From SKW197 sp049970095 (GTDB taxonomy: Archaea > Thermoplasmatota > Thermoplasmata > Lutacidiplasmatales > SKW197), in NCBI GenBank assembly GCA_049970095.1, contig JBMFNP010000066.1:1-7665 (forward strand): DNA of 7,665 nucleotides. The letters run 5' to 3'. The notes beneath the pieces were generated by a model. It searched no databases, was not told where the DNA came from, and saw only the letters and a program-made list of their open reading frames with translations. A program made the translations under genes and the position numbers. Of this stretch, positions 5,702-7,665 are shown piece after piece (position 1 is the stretch's first letter; every line of letters begins with the position of its first letter).

Positions 5702-7146
5702 TTGCCCACCCCCACTTGTACATTCTGAAATCTTGCTGGTGCGGTTCCATGCCCCACACGCATCACCTGTCCTGGCTCACCCTTGCCACAGTTCCTCAGC
5801 CCCCACAGATGCCAGTATGCTTCTGAGCAAATTGCATCACACCCTCTCCAGAATTCATAGGTAATTCCCGTGTAAGTGCAATTCTTCAGTATTTCCTTCA
5901 TTTCGCCATTCTCTATTCTGTAACCAATTTCAGTACCGAACTGGAAGTTAAGCCTGCGGTCATCAATGCTCCAGCTCTTGTTTGTTTCCACATACACACC
6001 ATGTTTCGTATCCTTTATAAGTTCTTCAAATTTCCAGTTGCCAGGCAACAGATTTATATTTGTCATTCTGATTAGTGGCATTCTGTTATAGTTGTCAGCA
6101 CGCATTGCACCAGTGCTCCTTTGTCCGAGTTTTGCAGCAGTTTCACGGGACGATAGATAACCTGATATTATTCCATTCTTGATTATATGGAATCTCTGCC
6201 CTTTTACACCTTCATCATCATAAGCAAAGGTTCCGAGTCCACCTGGCACTGTAGCATCTCCCACAATATTCACAATGTCAGAGCCATAGCGGAACTTATT
6301 CAGTTTCTCTGGGGTCATGAAACTTGTACCTGCATAACTTGCCTCATAACCGAATACTCTATCCAGTTCAGATGGATGTCCACATGATTCATGCACCTGA
6401 AGTGCTAACTGGTCAGAACCAATTATCAATGTGGTAACTTCAGAAGGACATTGGGTTGCGGAAATCAGTTGTTCTGCTTCCCTTCCCACTCTCTCAGCGT
6501 GCTCAAGCATTTTGAGTTGTTCAAAGAATTCATTTCCAGTCTGTGCATAGTCACCACCAAAAGATGTGGGATAACTTCTTGTCTGCATTTCTCCTGTCTC
6601 AATTGCCACTGCAGTGATTCCGCCGCCTGTTTCTACAAATCTCTGGCTTATTCTTGCACCTTCTGTGCTTCCAAACACCTTGCTTTCTTCCCAGACCTCG
6701 CTGTAACCCAGTGTCAGTTTTATTCTGTCAGAAACCCGCATTCGTTTTTCGCATTCTAATAGGTAATTTACCCTTTCTTCTACAGAAATATCCCATGGAT
6801 TTTTCACAAAATGAGTTTCGTAGCTATCAATTGCTGTTTCCTCTGGGGCGAGCACAACCTTTTCCTTTGTAGTAGTTGCAGATGCTCTGGCAGTTCTCAC
6901 CGCAAGTTCCGCTGCCTTTCTTATCCCTCTTTTTGTTATGTCATTTGTTGAGGCAAATCCCCAGGCACCATACATCAGCACCCTTATTCCCACACCTATG
7001 CTCTCTGAAATCTTGATAACTGGTACTCCGTTTTTTGTATTCACATCCTCTGTTTTTCTTGCCACAAACCGTACATCCCCATACTCTACTCCAGCCTTTT
7101 CCAGAATTTTCAAGGCATAGTCAACTTCTGCGTCATATTCTAACAT
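5695..7146 (-). CDS. tldD: TldD, catalytic subunit of the TldD/E metalloprotease
   Basis: This is a 483-aa TldD family metallopeptidase. The metal-binding motif HESCGH (HExxxH) is at residues 252-257, followed by PSELDRVFGYEASYAGTSF, typical of archaeal TldD. Cys453 in NCGKGEPGQ (452-460) matches the C-terminal Cys that supplies the third metal ligand in E. coli TldD. Other family tracts are GGLGTFAYDDEGVKGQR at 302-318, GQRSTGAMRADNYNRMP at 341-357 and VGHGTAPARFQNVQVG at 464-479. It is predicted to be cytoplasmic and to act as a heterodimer with PmbA, encoded next and overlapping by 7 bp. The frame stays open upstream to an ATG at 7212, but the homology-like part begins MLEYDAEVDYALKILEKAG. 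GGTGGTG lies three bases before ATG 7146, so I start there. ATG 7158 (adding MVVH) is an alternative, perhaps leaderless, from a weak TATA-like ATAGTATT at 7177-7184. No strong TATA box is visible. Confidence 0.9.
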   Translation of the reverse strand: MLEYDAEVDYALKILEKAGVEYGDVRFVARKTEDVNTKNGVPVIKISESIGVGIRVLMYGAWGFASTNDITKRGIRKAAELAVRTARASATTTKEKVVLAPEETAIDSYETHFVKNPWDISVEERVNYLLECEKRMRVSDRIKLTLGYSEVWEESKVFGSTEGARISQRFVETGGGITAVAIETGEMQTRSYPTSFGGDYAQTGNEFFEQLKMLEHAERVGREAEQLISATQCPSEVTTLIIGSDQLALQVHESCGHPSELDRVFGYEASYAGTSFMTPEKLNKFRYGSDIVNIVGDATVPGGLGTFAYDDEGVKGQRFHIIKNGIISGYLSSRETAAKLGQRSTGAMRADNYNRMPLIRMTNINLLPGNWKFEELIKDTKHGVYVETNKSWSIDDRRLNFQFGTEIGYRIENGEMKEILKNCTYTGITYEFWRGCDAICSEAYWHLWGLRNCGKGEPGQVMRVGHGTAPARFQNVQVGVGKW

Positions 7147-7149
7147 ATG

Positions 7150-7156
7150 CACCACC
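7150..7156 (-). promoter_or_regulatory. Probable Shine-Dalgarno site of tldD
   Basis: GGTGGTG on the minus strand, three bases before ATG 7146-7144. It favours this start over the in-frame ATGs at 7158 and 7212. The same bases would be coding (Val-Val) if ATG 7158 were used, so the call is not final. Confidence 0.45.
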
Positions 7157-7245
7157 ATACAAAACAGGATATTCAAAATACTATTTCTACTTTTGCATTT
7201 GCTTTTTTGCACAGTATCAAGCGTTTGCTCTTCAGCATCAAACCC

Positions 7246-7266
7246 AAAAAAAGAGAAAAAATAAAA
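7246..7266 (-). terminator. Poly-T terminator after the surface-protein gene
   Basis: On the minus strand, starting seven bases after the stop codon, there are T-runs of 4, 6 and 7 (7266-7263, 7261-7256, 7252-7246) with few interruptions. Runs of T in the non-template strand are the main intrinsic termination signal of archaeal RNA polymerase. This would separate the surface-protein gene from tldD-pmbA. Confidence 0.6.
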
Positions 7267-7272
7267 TCTTTT

Positions 7273-7665
7273 TTACCTCTTTTTCCGTTTTCTTGCGATT
7301 CCAATTGTCTGGATTCCAATGCAAAATGCAATCGCTGTTATTACTGCAAAAATCTCAAAGCCAGGTGTGGGCTGTGGACCAGGCTGGCCGGGTTGCTGTG
7401 GTGTTGCACTCACCTCATTGCTCTTTGCACTCTCACCAGCAGCATTGATTGCCGAAACTGCGAAATAATATGTCTGCCCATTTGTCAGGTTTGAGATTGT
7501 GTAAGTTGTGATATTTCCCACAGTTACATTATTTGTGTAATTGCCAGCTGATGTGCCCCAATAAATTTTGTAGCCTGTAATTGGAAAACCGCCATCATCT
7601 GTAGGTGTTTCCCATGTCAATGTTACACATTCATCCCCTGGTGTTGCCCGCAGGTTCCGTGGTGG
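7273..7665 (-). CDS. C-terminal part of a surface protein: fibronectin type III domain plus PGF-CTERM-like anchor (5'-truncated)
   Basis: The reading frame is open from the right edge to the stop at 7275-7273, showing 130 residues; the start is outside the window. Visible residues 1-88 are a fibronectin type III domain: PRNLRATPGD, LTWETPTDDGGFPITGYKIYWG (16-37), then TYTISNLTNGQTYYFAVSAINAAGES and the closing SNEVSATP. Four N-glycosylation sequons (NYT, NVT, NIT, NLT at 42, 46, 51, 59) crowd one side of the domain. A Pro/Gln/Gly linker (89-100) leads to PGFE at 101-104, a hydrophobic segment (about 105-123) and the basic tail RKRKKR. This tripartite end resembles the PGF-CTERM signal, which archaeosortase A cleaves while the protein is linked to a membrane lipid; plain retention by the transmembrane helix is the alternative. 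The protein is thus probably displayed on the cell surface. The role of the missing N-terminal part is unknown. A poly-T terminator follows. Confidence 0.82.
   Translation of the reverse strand, partial: PPRNLRATPGDECVTLTWETPTDDGGFPITGYKIYWGTSAGNYTNNVTVGNITTYTISNLTNGQTYYFAVSAINAAGESAKSNEVSATPQQPGQPGPQPTPGFEIFAVITAIAFCIGIQTIGIARKRKKR

Noticed and set aside
7147..7212. N-terminal extension of tldD to ATG 7212 (22 extra residues)
   Set aside because: The extra residues are Lys/Cys/Ile-rich and unlike the start of TldD proteins. No Shine-Dalgarno or TATA fits ATG 7212, while GGTGGTG precedes ATG 7146.
7035..7494. Open frames on the plus strand of 115-137 codons
   Set aside because: They run antisense across the tldD start and the Fn3/PGF gene, have no promoter or ribosome site, and translate to low-complexity Ser/His/Phe-rich sequence typical of the complement of real genes.
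1..7665. CRISPR array, tRNA or rRNA gene, insertion sequence, phage or defence cassette
   Set aside because: No regularly spaced repeats, cloverleaf-like sequence, transposase or phage protein was seen. The noncoding gaps are about 100-125 bp and are accounted for by promoters, palindromes and a terminator.

Overview
The window reads as a piece of archaeal, probably euryarchaeal, chromosome. Every gene is on the minus strand, so the biological order runs from right to left. The archaeal assignment rests on four things: a full-length Hef (fused FANCM-type helicase and XPF-type nuclease), an archaeosine synthase (ArcS), a PGF-type C-terminal surface-anchor signal, and textbook BRE/TATA promoters instead of bacterial -35/-10 boxes. 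The base composition is moderately A+T-rich. The gene set would suit a Thermoplasmata-like or related euryarchaeal lineage, but the sequence alone does not fix the genus.

Layout in transcription order: (1) 7665-7273, the 3' end of a secreted surface protein: a fibronectin type III domain, a Pro/Gln/Gly linker, then a PGF-CTERM-like anchor with a basic tail, followed by a poly-T terminator. (2) 7146-5695 and 5701-4343, tldD and pmbA (tldE), overlapping by 7 bp; together they encode the two-subunit TldD/E metalloprotease. (3) A 101-bp gap (4342-4242) with two short palindromes and a TATA box placed so that hef mRNA should be leaderless. (4) 4241-1866, hef, with an intact nuclease motif, a PIP box in the disordered linker and an unusual Walker A. 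(5) 1888-224, arcS, whose start lies inside the end of hef (23-bp overlap). (6) 223-123, a regulatory gap with a 9-bp-arm inverted repeat and a near-consensus BRE/TATA. (7) 122-1, the N-terminus of another exported or membrane-anchored protein, cut by the window edge.

The genes form three likely transcription units: tldD-pmbA, hef-arcS, and the unit starting at 122. hef-arcS joins replication-fork repair to tRNA modification (G+ at position 15), an unrelated pairing apart from genome maintenance and housekeeping. The two exported-protein genes at the edges are partial. No tRNA, rRNA, CRISPR, insertion sequence or obvious phage gene is visible. I did not find a clearly new multi-gene system. 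The points most worth a second look are the sequence deviations in Hef and ArcS, the promoter-flanking inverted repeats, and the surface-anchor gene.
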